64,000 bases of DNA from Sphingomonas sp. AP4-R1 (GCF_013113735.1 NZ_CP053346.1:2928001-2992000); one strand, 5' to 3'; numbered from the stretch's first letter, positions 18,475 to 27,241 are shown. Notes: generated by a model not told the origin, from the sequence alone. Numbers and translations are program-made.

Positions 18475-20313
18475 CTACTCACTATTCCTTACGGAAGTGG
18501 TGGCCGAAGGTTGCGTGAACTTTCTTTTCTCTTCTCGATTGGCTGCCGTCGCCGCGCGCCGATCATCCTTATGATAGACGTGACACATCGCGCAGCCCGA
18601 CGCCACCTGCGCTTTCTTTGCGATTCCGCCACCATTTTCGCCGACATGGCAGGTGCGGCAATTGGCGATGCCGGGGATCAGCACGTCGCGCGCATCCTTC
18701 GATTTCGGCGCCGCATGGCAGGAGGCGCAATCCTCGGTCGTGTGCGCGCGATGATCGAACCAGCCGTTCACGAAGTAGTGATCGGGCAGGGTGACGGCGG
18801 CGATCTTGTAATCCAGTGCGCCGGGACGCGACGGGCCGGTGATGCGGTGGCAATCGGCGCAGGTGCCATCCGGCGCGAACATCGCGCGGATCGCCTGGCC
18901 CGCGGTGCCGCTGATGCCCTGCAGGCTCGCGACCTGAGCGGCGGCGAAATCGCCGGGGCGCTTGCGCATATAGCCGGCGAGAGGCTGGACCGGCGTACCG
19001 CCGCCCGCGCCATAGAAATCGCGGACCTGCGCGATCGCCTGATCCACCTCGCCATGGCGCAAGGTGCGGATCTGGCCGTCACGTCGGCCGAAGGCGAGGC
19101 TGTGGCAGGACTGGCAATCCTTCTCCATCGTCACCGGCAGGAAGCCCGCGCCGTTGCGATTGGGCGTGTGGCAGCCCGCGCAATCGAGCCCGCCGCTCTT
19201 CACCTGACCCAAAGCCTGCGCCATGCGCGCGACGCCGTTGGTAGCGGACAGATGCAGATCGTGCGGGAAGATCAGGCCGGTCTCCTGTTTCGGATGCGCA
19301 TCCAGCGACGTGCGCTGGAAGATCGGCTGGTCGCCGGGCTTGATCAGGATGGCGGGCTGGAATTCGGGATGGCCGGAGCCGAAATCCTTCGTGTCGCCCA
19401 GCTTCGTCTCGGGCAGCTTTTCCTTCAGATCGGCGTGGCAATCCGCGCAGAATTTCTGGTTGGGCACGGCGATCCGGGTGTCGTTGCCCTTATGCTCGGT
19501 GTGGCAATCCACGCAGCGCCCGGCGGGGCGATTGAAGGCGTGGGCGACGGCGAGGCTGAGCTTGCCGCCGATCGTGTCCGGCGCCAGCGCGACGCGCAGC
19601 TTTTCCGGATCGGCATGATCGTGGACGGTGGTGTGGCAGGTCTTGCAACTCTCGTCCCGCACCGAGACGAAGGCCTTGGCGTGGCAGGCGGTGCAATCGT
19701 TGGTGAGCCCGGCGTGGGCCGACGAGAGCGGCCCGGCCGACCAGCTGCGATCGCCATGGAAGCCGGCCGTGCCCGCCGCCATCTGCTCGGCCGTGAGCGT
19801 CTTGTGGCCGGCATTCACATAAGAGGCGATCGGCCAGGCGAGGAACAGCAGCAGGACGAGCAGCGCGCCGCCCCACGCCATCAGGCGGCGCGAGGGGGCG
19901 ACGCCCGCGAGCGTGAACAATTGCCGTTCGTCGCGCTCCTCATCGGCGGCGGAGGCGGCGACCGCGCCGAAGCGCTCGACGGTGACGCCGATCGCCTGCT
20001 CGGCCTCGTCCCATGCGATTTCGAGGCGGAAGCCCGCGATGCGGACCTCGGCGCCGGCGCGCGCATCGACCTCGGCCTCCTGCGTCGAGCGGCCGTCGAC
20101 CGTGAAGGGCACGCCCTTCAGCGAGCGGACGATCAGGCGGTGCGGCCCGGTCTGGACGAGCGTGGCATGCTCGAGCGTGACCTCGAGATCGGTGAGGACG
20201 ATATCGGAGCCGGGATCGCGGCCGATCGAGACGCGCTCGCCTTCCACGCGGCGGCTGCGGCGGATCTCGCGGCCTGTGGCGGATGCCGAGACGGCATGGA
20301 TCAGAAACGCCAT
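18475..20313 (-). CDS. FHA domain - transmembrane - decaheme cytochrome c fusion
   Basis: The protein has 612 residues. Residues 1-105 form a forkhead-associated fold: SIGRDPGSDIVLTDLEVTLEH keeps the GR and the His of the phosphothreonine-binding consensus, but the usual SR is TL. A charged linker and one hydrophobic helix (about 144-165) follow. The long exported part then has ten CxxCH heme sites: CTACH, CKTCH, CVDCH, CADCH, CAGCH, CQSCH, CADCH, CASCH, CRTCH and CAMCH. The topology implied is a cytoplasmic FHA tail and a periplasmic multiheme wire. It starts 7 bases after the b-type cytochrome gene and shares an operon with the CNB-oxidoreductase and cpdA genes. It resembles cytochrome c3/NrfH-like multihemes only in heme motifs. 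Confidence 0.85.
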   Translation of the reverse strand: MAFLIHAVSASATGREIRRSRRVEGERVSIGRDPGSDIVLTDLEVTLEHATLVQTGPHRLIVRSLKGVPFTVDGRSTQEAEVDARAGAEVRIAGFRLEIAWDEAEQAIGVTVERFGAVAASAADEERDERQLFTLAGVAPSRRLMAWGGALLVLLLFLAWPIASYVNAGHKTLTAEQMAAGTAGFHGDRSWSAGPLSSAHAGLTNDCTACHAKAFVSVRDESCKTCHTTVHDHADPEKLRVALAPDTIGGKLSLAVAHAFNRPAGRCVDCHTEHKGNDTRIAVPNQKFCADCHADLKEKLPETKLGDTKDFGSGHPEFQPAILIKPGDQPIFQRTSLDAHPKQETGLIFPHDLHLSATNGVARMAQALGQVKSGGLDCAGCHTPNRNGAGFLPVTMEKDCQSCHSLAFGRRDGQIRTLRHGEVDQAIAQVRDFYGAGGGTPVQPLAGYMRKRPGDFAAAQVASLQGISGTAGQAIRAMFAPDGTCADCHRITGPSRPGALDYKIAAVTLPDHYFVNGWFDHRAHTTEDCASCHAAPKSKDARDVLIPGIANCRTCHVGENGGGIAKKAQVASGCAMCHVYHKDDRRAATAANREEKRKFTQPSATTSVRNSE

Positions 20314-20320
20314 CCCGCCC

Positions 20321-21193
20321 TCACCAGTAGAAGAAGACAGACACGACATGCGCGATCAGAGCGGCGATCAACGCGATCGTCGTCGGCACATGCACGTAGA
20401 GCCAGATTTCGAGGATCGCGCGCAGCCGCAGGTGACGGCGCAATTGCGCGACGAGGCTGTGCTTCTGCCCCAGCAGCGCCTTCAGCCGCTCCATCGCGTC
20501 GGGCGGGATTTCGCCCTTCATCTCGCGCAGGCCATGCTCGGCCTCGGTCGTGGCATTCTCCAGCGCGCCCGAGCGCAGGCGCGCGCGCAGCCCGCCACCG
20601 AACGCATCCTCGTCCAGCGAGGCCTGGATCAGCGCGGCGGCGCGCGGACCCAGCGGCTGGGCGGCGGAATGAAGCTGGCGATCGAGCGAGCGCAGGCCTT
20701 CCAGCATCTGCGTCTCGGTCAGCTCACCGCGATTTTCGGAAAGCTTGGAGGGCAAAGCCGCATAGACGCCGATCCCGAACAGGCCGGAGGCGATGACGAG
20801 CATCATCAGCGCATAAGCGAGCGTGTGGACGTTCCAGCCGAAATGGAAGCCGGTGTGGAGCGTGCCGATCACGATCAGCGACAGGCCCAGCCACACATGT
20901 GCGGAGGTCCACGCCTTCAGCGACCAGACGCCCGGCGACATGCGCCGCTTGCGGATGCCGAGCGCCGTCAGCCACAGGATCAGCGCGAAGCCGATCGTGC
21001 CGAGCGTATAGCCATAGACGGTGTCGCCCTCGGGCCGGGGCACCGGATTGTCGAACGCGTAGATCAGGATCAGGACGAGGCAGAGCGCGCTTGCGATCTT
21101 CGCCCAGCGCCAGTTGCGATGGCGCAGGAAGCTTTCGTGCAGGAGCGCGGCCGAGCGGCGGACCTGCTTGCGGGGGGAGGAGCGGCTGGCCAT
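20321..21193 (-). CDS. b-type cytochrome-like membrane protein, partner of decaheme cytochrome
   Basis: A 290-residue integral membrane protein with about five hydrophobic helices: near residues 30-46, 62-82, 95-120, 125-150 and 265-290. His residues sit at helix positions suited to heme b ligation (SAHVWLGLSLIVIGTLHTGFH, WNVHTLAY, LYVHVP, LIAHVV). A soluble, charged cytoplasmic loop of about 100 residues separates helices four and five. This is the expected membrane link between the Fe-S/flavin subunit encoded upstream and the FHA-decaheme subunit encoded 7 bases downstream. I cannot assign a named family. Heme binding is predicted, not proven. Confidence 0.72.
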   Translation of the reverse strand: MASRSSPRKQVRRSAALLHESFLRHRNWRWAKIASALCLVLILIYAFDNPVPRPEGDTVYGYTLGTIGFALILWLTALGIRKRRMSPGVWSLKAWTSAHVWLGLSLIVIGTLHTGFHFGWNVHTLAYALMMLVIASGLFGIGVYAALPSKLSENRGELTETQMLEGLRSLDRQLHSAAQPLGPRAAALIQASLDEDAFGGGLRARLRSGALENATTEAEHGLREMKGEIPPDAMERLKALLGQKHSLVAQLRRHLRLRAILEIWLYVHVPTTIALIAALIAHVVSVFFYW

Positions 21194-21214
21194 CAGCGCG
21201 CGCTCTCTTCAACA

Positions 21215-21315
21215 CCGTTTGGTTCGAGCAGCATCGAGCTTGCCGAGATGCGACCGTCGAGAACCTTCTCGACTGCGGTTCTCGACAGGCTCAAACCTTC
21301 GCTCGAAGCAAACGG
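21215..21315. repeat. Dispersed palindromic element, type B
   Basis: The element opens CCGTTTGGTTCGAGCAGCAT, contains CTCGACTGCGGTTCTCGACAG and closes AAGCAAACGG. It is the same subtype as the copy embedded in the E2 gene near 57348 and fills the gap between the CNB-oxidoreductase gene and the b-type cytochrome gene. Confidence 0.8.
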
Positions 21316-21341
21316 CTGGGGAGGGTGGGCGGGGAGCATGC

Positions 21342-23840
21342 TCACCGCTCCGCCCCCAGGCGCGAGATGGTCAGGAATTCCTCCGGCGCGACGCGGATCG
21401 CGGCGCCGGTGGGGCAGGCGCGGACGCAGGCGGGGCCGCCGTCGATGCCCGAGCACATGTCGCACTTGATCGCCTTCTTGGGCTTCTCGACGCCCGCCGG
21501 CATATTGTCGTGCACCCATTTGTGGGACGGTTCGCCGGGGCCGGGGCCGCGCCCGAACAACAGCCAGGAGAGCAGGCCCGGCTTCTTCGGCGGCACCTTG
21601 TCCAGCCGGATCACGCCATACGGGCAGTTACGCTGGCAATTGCCGCAGCCGATGCAGCTGTCGTCGACGAACACCTCGCCGTCCGGCCCGCGATGGATCG
21701 CGTTGGGCGGGCAATCGGCCATGCAGTGCGGATGCTCGCAATGGCGGCAGGAGGTGGGGACGTGGAGGTGCGCATAGGTGCGCCCCGCCTCGCGATCGAG
21801 CCGCGACAGGCCTTCGTGGCTGTCCGCGCAGGCCTTCTCGCAATTGTCGCAGCCGACGCAGAGCTTCTCGTCGATCAGCAGAACGTCGGTCGCCTCGCCG
21901 ATGCCGTTCTCGATCAGGAAGCCCGCAACCGAGGAATAAAGATCGACGGCGCCGCCGAAATCCTCCTTGCGCTCCTCGATGAAGCTGTTGACCTGCCGGC
22001 GCGAGGCCATGTCCTTCTTGGCGCGCTCCAGCAGTTTGGGATGTTTCTGGAGGAGGGCAGCGAAGGCGTCGCCGTCGATCCGCAGCACTTCGGACTTGAT
22101 CGCCGCGCGCACGGTGGCGGTGCGCGTGCCGCCGTCGATCAGCGCCATCTCGCCCACGTAGGAGCCGGCGGGGAGATAGGAGAGGAAGATGGGCTTGGAG
22201 CCGACCTTCTTCTCCACGATCATCGAGCCCGAGCGGATCACGTAGATGTCACGGCCCTCGTCGCCCTCGACGAGGATCGATTCACCGGCCTTGATCTGCT
22301 TGATCTCCGAATGCTCCATCACATCCGCCAGATCGGCGGGGGTGAGGCCGGAGCCGAACATCTGGAGAAGCTGGCGCTCGGTGGAGATGCGCGTGATCGC
22401 GCGTTTCACGGCGGGTACCTGGCTCATCAGCTTGAGCGTGGCGGAGCGGGGGATTTCCAGGAGGACGCAGGGCTTGGCGGCGCTGACGGTGGAGCCGCGA
22501 CGACGGCCCGAAATCAGGCCGACCTCGCCGAAGATCGAGCCCTTGTCGATCATCACATCCACGCCCGGCGCGACCTCGACCGCGACCGAGCCCGAGGCGA
22601 CCGCGAACAGCGAGGAGCCGGGATCGTTGCGGCGGAAGATCACCTCGCCCGCCGCGAACGCCGCAATCTCGCTGTCCAGCATGAATTCGCGCATCTGCAG
22701 CGGCGAGAGATCGTGCAGGATCTCCACATTCTCGCGCAGATAGTCGAGCCAGCCGGAGACGCTGTTCTCGCGTGCGACGCCCGAGGGAAGGCCGGAGAAT
22801 TTCCGCTCCAGGATCGGCTCGTCGGCGGGCTTCAGGCTCGTGTTGCCGGCGATGAACTCGACGACGTCATAGCCCTGGTTCATGCAATGCTTGATCAGCG
22901 GATAGCCTGCCAGCGCGCCGATCACGTAGATGCCGGGCACGGTCGATTCGAACGTCGGCGACAACTTGGGATAGGAGATGCGATCCTGGCTGGCGAACTG
23001 GACGCCGGTGCCGGGGACGACGCTCTTGCGCCCGTCCTTCTCCTCGAAGCTGGCGCAGCACGCTTCCACGAAGGCGCGGGGCGGGGCGGAGCCGATGCGG
23101 GCGATCGTGCGGTTGCACGGGATCGTCACCGCGCCGTCGCGCGTGTCGAAGCTGATCGTGTCCGGGCCGATCGCGGACGTGCTCGTCTCGCACATCACGG
23201 TGATGCGGCCTTCGGCCTCGGCCGCGCGCAGCAGCTTGACGTTGGCATCCTTGGCGGTCGGGAATTCGGCGCCGAGATTGACGAGGGTGACGGTGTTGCG
23301 CTGCTCGGGATCGGCGGCGAGGCCCAGCGCATTCTCGATGCCCGCGTCGCCGCCGCCGATCACGGTGATATGCTCGTCGATATATTCGGCGGGGTCGTCC
23401 AGCGTGTACTGGACGATCGCGGCATCATCGACGGGGCAGCGCATCCGGTTCGGATTGCCCTGCGTGCCGATGCCGAGGATGATCGTCTCGGCCTTGACGT
23501 CCGGCTTGCCCTTGATCGAGATGGTGAAGTCGCCGATCTGGCCGGTGACGGCGGTGACCTCCGCCTCCATCAGCACGTTGACCTTGTGGCCGGCTGTGCC
23601 CTCGTTCCAGTTACCGAGGATCGCCTCGCGCTTGCCCGCCTCGAACGGCAGGTCCGAGCGCAGCACGAGCTGGCTCGGCGTGGCCATCACGTGCTTGCCC
23701 TTCTGGTATTTGTAGATCGTATCGGAGAGGTGGTCCGTCTTCTCGATCAATATATGATCGAGGCCCAGAGACGCGGCGTGCGCGGCCGCGCTCAGGCCAG
23801 CAGGCCCGGACCCGATAATGGCGACGCGATGCATCGTCAT
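21342..23840 (-). CDS. FAD/NAD(P) oxidoreductase with two cNMP-binding domains and four [4Fe-4S] clusters
   Basis: The protein has 832 residues in four parts. Residues 1-330 are a thioredoxin-reductase/YpdA-like flavoprotein, with FAD motif GSGPAG at 10-15 and NAD(P) motif GGGDAG at 162-167. Residues about 390-490 are a first cyclic-nucleotide-binding domain (FGEVGLISGRRRGSTVSA). Residues about 510-610 are a second, with a textbook phosphate-binding cassette (VGEMALIDGGTRTATVRA). Residues 650-832 are a DmsB/HycB-type ferredoxin with four cysteine quartets: CVGCDNCEKAC, CRHCEHPHCMADC, CIGCGNCQRNC and CDMC...CVRAC. It should pass electrons from NAD(P)H through flavin and Fe-S clusters to the membrane cytochrome encoded next, with cNMP as effector. 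The ATG at 23840 follows GGAAGGGGGA. Confidence 0.88.
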   Translation of the reverse strand: MTMHRVAIIGSGPAGLSAAAHAASLGLDHILIEKTDHLSDTIYKYQKGKHVMATPSQLVLRSDLPFEAGKREAILGNWNEGTAGHKVNVLMEAEVTAVTGQIGDFTISIKGKPDVKAETIILGIGTQGNPNRMRCPVDDAAIVQYTLDDPAEYIDEHITVIGGGDAGIENALGLAADPEQRNTVTLVNLGAEFPTAKDANVKLLRAAEAEGRITVMCETSTSAIGPDTISFDTRDGAVTIPCNRTIARIGSAPPRAFVEACCASFEEKDGRKSVVPGTGVQFASQDRISYPKLSPTFESTVPGIYVIGALAGYPLIKHCMNQGYDVVEFIAGNTSLKPADEPILERKFSGLPSGVARENSVSGWLDYLRENVEILHDLSPLQMREFMLDSEIAAFAAGEVIFRRNDPGSSLFAVASGSVAVEVAPGVDVMIDKGSIFGEVGLISGRRRGSTVSAAKPCVLLEIPRSATLKLMSQVPAVKRAITRISTERQLLQMFGSGLTPADLADVMEHSEIKQIKAGESILVEGDEGRDIYVIRSGSMIVEKKVGSKPIFLSYLPAGSYVGEMALIDGGTRTATVRAAIKSEVLRIDGDAFAALLQKHPKLLERAKKDMASRRQVNSFIEERKEDFGGAVDLYSSVAGFLIENGIGEATDVLLIDEKLCVGCDNCEKACADSHEGLSRLDREAGRTYAHLHVPTSCRHCEHPHCMADCPPNAIHRGPDGEVFVDDSCIGCGNCQRNCPYGVIRLDKVPPKKPGLLSWLLFGRGPGPGEPSHKWVHDNMPAGVEKPKKAIKCDMCSGIDGGPACVRACPTGAAIRVAPEEFLTISRLGAER

Positions 23841-24042
23841 GGAGCATTCCCCCTTCCCCAACGCCTGCTCTAGCATCCCTGACGCAAGAGGCTAGACCTT
23901 GATCGTTACGGGCTGCAAATCAGCCGGCAACGTGAAACACGGTTTCGACACGGTACGGAGCCTGGTTCGCATCCGTTGCAGGCGTGCGGCGCGCGCCGAT
24001 ATCTCGGACGATCGAGGTCCGGGCGCGCAAGTATTTGGGGGA

Positions 24043-24978
24043 GTGAGGAATTTGGCGAGCCAGGGTGGGATCGGCGCCAGCCGGATCGGGATTTACGCTC
24101 TGGTTCTGGCGGGGGTGGCGGCGGTCGTCGCGCTCGGCCTGCGCTATCGTGAAAGCCGCGGGCAGGGGGCTGCGCCCAGCGCCGCCACGGCTCCGAAGGC
24201 GCCGCAGGGCGACGTCAATCAGATGGTGCAGGCGCTGGAAGCGCGGCTGAAGGCGAATCCGAAGGATGCCGAAGGCTGGCGGATGCTGGGCTGGTCCTAC
24301 TTCAACATGAACCGCTTCGACGATGCGGCCAGGGCCTATGCGCGCGGGGCCGAGCAGGCGCCGAACGATTCGGGGCTGTGGTCGGCGCTGGGCGAAACCC
24401 TGGTCTATGCCCACAAGAAGGGCGTGGACGAGGATGCGGCCCACGCCTTCGGCCGCGCGCTGCAAATCGATCCCAAGGATGCGCGCGCGCGCTACTTCAT
24501 GGCCGTCCGCAAGGATCTGGCGGGCGATCACAAGGGCGCGATCGACGACTGGATCGCGGTGCTGCGCGATGCGCCGGCCGACGCGCCGTATGCCGACTCG
24601 ATCCGCACGCTGGTGACGCAGGTGGCCAAGCGCGAGAAGATCGACGTTGCGGGCCGCATGCCGACCGCGCCGGCGCCGCGCACCGTGGCGAGCGACGGCA
24701 TACCGGGGCCGACGCCCGGCCAGATGCAGGATGCGGCGCGGATGAGCCCGTCCGAACAGGATGCGATGGCGCGCGGCATGGTCGATCGGCTGGCCTCGCG
24801 CCTTTCGCAGCAGCCGCGCGACGAGGAGGGCTGGATCCGTCTGATGCGCGCGCGGCTGGTGCTGGGTGACAAGGTGGCGGCGAAAGAGGCGCATGCCAAG
24901 GCGCGCGGCGTGTTCTCGGACGACAAGGGCGCGCTCGGCCGGATCGATGCGGCCGCCAAAGAGTTGGGAGTCGAATGA
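24043..24978 (+). CDS. TPR protein of the CcmI/CycH type (cytochrome c maturation-like)
   Basis: A 311-residue protein with one N-terminal membrane helix (IGIYALVLAGVAAVVALGL) followed by TPR repeats at about 60-180 (GWRMLGWSYFNMNRFDDAA and others) and a C-terminal TPR-like tail. The anchor-plus-TPR layout resembles CcmI/CycH, which hands apocytochrome c to heme ligation, but no other ccm gene is visible. The GTG at 24043 is chosen for its GGGGG ribosome-binding site and the immediate membrane helix; the frame is open back to 23899. It is divergent from the multiheme-cytochrome operon, which fits a maturation role. The stop overlaps the phhA start. Confidence 0.7.
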   Translation: MRNLASQGGIGASRIGIYALVLAGVAAVVALGLRYRESRGQGAAPSAATAPKAPQGDVNQMVQALEARLKANPKDAEGWRMLGWSYFNMNRFDDAARAYARGAEQAPNDSGLWSALGETLVYAHKKGVDEDAAHAFGRALQIDPKDARARYFMAVRKDLAGDHKGAIDDWIAVLRDAPADAPYADSIRTLVTQVAKREKIDVAGRMPTAPAPRTVASDGIPGPTPGQMQDAARMSPSEQDAMARGMVDRLASRLSQQPRDEEGWIRLMRARLVLGDKVAAKEAHAKARGVFSDDKGALGRIDAAAKELGVE

Positions 24979-25835
24979 GCGGCGTGGTCGATTTTCTGCC
25001 TGAGGGAGCGGCGGCCGACTGGACGATCCCGCAGGACTGGCAGCGTTATACGGCGGCCGACCATGCGATGTGGGACACGCTTTTCGCGCGGCAGGCGGGG
25101 ATGCTGCGTGGCCGCGTGGCACCTGAATTTCTCGCCGGGCTCGATCTGCTGCGGATGGACAAGCCCGGCATTCCCGATTTCGAGGCTTTGTCCGAACGGC
25201 TGATGAATGCGACGGGGTGGCAGGTGGTGGCGGTGCCGGGGCTGGTGCCCGATGCCGTCTTCTTCGATCATCTCGCCAATCGGCGCTTCGTGGCCGGCAA
25301 TTTCATCCGCACGCCCGATCAACTGGATTATCTGGAGGAGCCGGACGTCTTCCACGACGTGTTCGGCCATGTGCCGCTGCTCGCCCACCCGATGTTTGCC
25401 GATTACATGCAGGCCTATGGGCGCGGCGGGCAGCGCGCGGCCGGGATGGGCGCGATCGAGCGGCTCTCCCGTCTCTATTGGTATACGGTGGAGTTCGGGC
25501 TGATCGCGGGTGCGGACGGGCTGCGGCTTTATGGCGCGGGGATCGTCTCGTCCTTCGGCGAGAGCCATTTCGCGCTGGAGGATGCGTCGCCCAACCGGAT
25601 CGGCTTCGATCTGAAGCGGATCATGCGGACGCGCTACCGGATCGACGATTATCAGCAGAGCTATTTCGTGATCGACAGTTTCGAGGATCTGCTGCGCCAG
25701 ACGCTCGAAACCGATTTCGCCCCGCTTTACGATGCGCTGGAGGCCGAGCCGGATCACGCGCCCGACGCGGTGCTGGCATCGGATCGGGTGATCACGCGCG
25801 GCACGCAGGCCCATGCCGCCGCGCAGGCGGACTGA
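24975..25835 (+). CDS. phhA: Phenylalanine 4-monooxygenase
   Basis: A 286-residue aromatic amino-acid hydroxylase that makes tyrosine from phenylalanine with tetrahydropterin and O2. The iron site is visible: VFHDVFGHVPLL supplies both His ligands and WYTVEFGL the Glu. Length and motifs match bacterial PhhA. The ATG overlaps the TPR-protein stop (ATGA), so translation is coupled. No pterin-dehydratase gene (phhB) lies beside it. Confidence 0.93.
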   Translation: MSGVVDFLPEGAAADWTIPQDWQRYTAADHAMWDTLFARQAGMLRGRVAPEFLAGLDLLRMDKPGIPDFEALSERLMNATGWQVVAVPGLVPDAVFFDHLANRRFVAGNFIRTPDQLDYLEEPDVFHDVFGHVPLLAHPMFADYMQAYGRGGQRAAGMGAIERLSRLYWYTVEFGLIAGADGLRLYGAGIVSSFGESHFALEDASPNRIGFDLKRIMRTRYRIDDYQQSYFVIDSFEDLLRQTLETDFAPLYDALEAEPDHAPDAVLASDRVITRGTQAHAAAQAD

Positions 25836-25860
25836 ACGAACGAGAGAGAAGGAGCGGATG

Positions 25861-26235
25861 ATGAGGATGACGACGCAGACTCTGGCCCTATGGGCCTCCC
25901 TCTCGCTGGCCGGATCGGCCTCCGCGCAACTGCCCTCGGGGCTGCTGGGCGGGATGCTGCCCAATGTCGCCTCCACCAGCGCGGGCAATGCGGCGGGGCT
26001 CCTGTCCTTCTGCGTGAAGAACAAGCTGCTGGGCGGGCAGGATGCCTCGTCCGTGATCGGTTCGCTCACCGGCCAGCCCGGCGTGACGACCTCGAAGGAT
26101 TTCGCGCAGGGGCAGGCGGGTGTGGTGCAGACCGGCAACGGATCGGGCCTGTCGCTGGCGAACCTGAAAGGGCAGATGAAGACCAAGCTGTGCGATATGG
26201 TGCTGCAGCACGGGAAATCGCTGGCGGGGCTGTAG
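25861..26235 (+). CDS. DUF2501 family secreted protein (YjjA-like)
   Basis: A 124-residue protein with a signal peptide (LALWASLSLAGSASA). A Gly/Leu-rich mature part, SGLLGGMLPNVASTSAGNAAGLLSFCVKNK-like in layout, matches DUF2501/YjjA. The two cysteines (in LLSFCVKN and KLCDMV) probably form a disulfide. AAGGAG lies 6 bases before the ATG at 25861. The function of the family is unknown. The gene lies 22 bases after phhA on the same strand. Confidence 0.82.
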   Translation: MRMTTQTLALWASLSLAGSASAQLPSGLLGGMLPNVASTSAGNAAGLLSFCVKNKLLGGQDASSVIGSLTGQPGVTTSKDFAQGQAGVVQTGNGSGLSLANLKGQMKTKLCDMVLQHGKSLAGL

Positions 26236-26259
26236 GCGTGGACCGATCGCCCTCAAAAA

Positions 26260-26385
26260 CCGTTCGTGCTGAGCCTGTCGAAGCACCGTCCTGCTTTCCG
26301 TCAGCGTTGAAAGAGGAACGGCCCCCTTCGACTGCCTGCCAAGGCAGGCGCTCAGGACAGGCTTAGACAGTCTCAGTGCAAACGG
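26260..26385. repeat. Dispersed type A element with an inserted palindrome
   Basis: The outer arms match type A (CCGTTCGTGCTGAGCCTGTCG ... GTGCAAACGGGA). A second perfect palindrome, GCCTGCCAAGGCAGGC at 26334-26349, interrupts the right arm, followed by a disturbed copy of the arm. This suggests one mobile palindrome nested in another. Confidence 0.75.
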
Positions 26386-26485
26386 GATGGGGGGGCTTTA
26401 GGCCGTCCCGCGGATTATGTACCGGTCGGTTATGGAAATTCGTCGCCTGAGCGACTAAGTGCCGCCGTCAGGGAGTGACGAACTG

Positions 26486-27175
26486 ATGAAGCGGGACATC
26501 ATCCGATATCTGGATTCCGTGAAGGCGCGCGATCCCGCGCCGCGTTCGCGGTGGGAGATCCTGCTTTATCCGGGCGTGTGGGCGTTGGTCTTCCACCGCG
26601 CCGCGCATTGGCTGTTCGAGGCGGAATTGTGGTTCCTGGCCCGGCTGGTGAACCATATCGGCCGGATGGTCTCCGCGATCGACATCCACCCCGGTGCCAA
26701 GATCGGCGACAATTTCTTCATCGATCATGGCTTCACCGTGATCGGCGAGACCGCCGCGATCGGCGACAATGTGACGATCTACCAGTGCGTCACGCTGGGC
26801 GGCACCAATCCCGCCAATGGCGTGGCCGGCAAGCGCCATCCGACGATCGAGGATGACGTGATCATCGGATCGGGCGCGCAGGTGCTGGGCCCGATCACGG
26901 TGGGCAAGGGCGCGCGCATCGGCGCGAATGCCGTCGTCACGCGTGACGTGCCGCCGGGCGCGACGATGACGGGCATTCCCGCACGACCCACCTTGGTGGA
27001 CGCGCAGAATTATAATAGCTTCATCCCCTATGGCACGCCCTGCAGCGAACGCTTCGATCCGCAGACACAGCAGCTGGAGTTGCTGAAGTGCGAGGTGGAG
27101 ACGCTGCGCGCCAAGCTGGCCCAATTGATCGAGCAGCGCGACGAGACGAGCGCGCCGGATCGCGAGCGCGCCTGA
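26486..27175 (+). CDS. cysE: Serine O-acetyltransferase
   Basis: A 229-residue hexapeptide-repeat acyltransferase that makes O-acetylserine for cysteine synthesis. Left-handed beta-helix repeats run through [20 protein letters not shown] and [20 protein letters not shown]. The catalytic His in [10 protein letters not shown] and the CVTLGGT segment are present. It is the short form typical of Gram-positive and alphaproteobacterial enzymes. The ATG at 26486 begins [18 protein letters not shown] as in homologues; a GTG at 26459 is less likely. The C-terminal extension is coiled-coil-like. A PLP enzyme of the cysteine-synthase family lies 4 kb downstream. Confidence 0.92.
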   Translation: MKRDIIRYLDSVKARDPAPRSRWEILLYPGVWALVFHRAAHWLFEAELWFLARLVNHIGRMVSAIDIHPGAKIGDNFFIDHGFTVIGETAAIGDNVTIYQCVTLGGTNPANGVAGKRHPTIEDDVIIGSGAQVLGPITVGKGARIGANAVVTRDVPPGATMTGIPARPTLVDAQNYNSFIPYGTPCSERFDPQTQQLELLKCEVETLRAKLAQLIEQRDETSAPDRERA

Positions 27176-27241
27176 CGCACGCGTGCATGGCCGGATCGTG
27201 CGGGACGACGGGATGCGGTTTCTGAGCGGGGTGCGCGCCTG

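Noticed and set aside
21114..23873. Open frame of about 919 codons opposite the CNB-oxidoreductase
   Set aside because: Repetitive Arg/Ala/Asp/Val shadow with no motif; the minus-strand gene is well supported.
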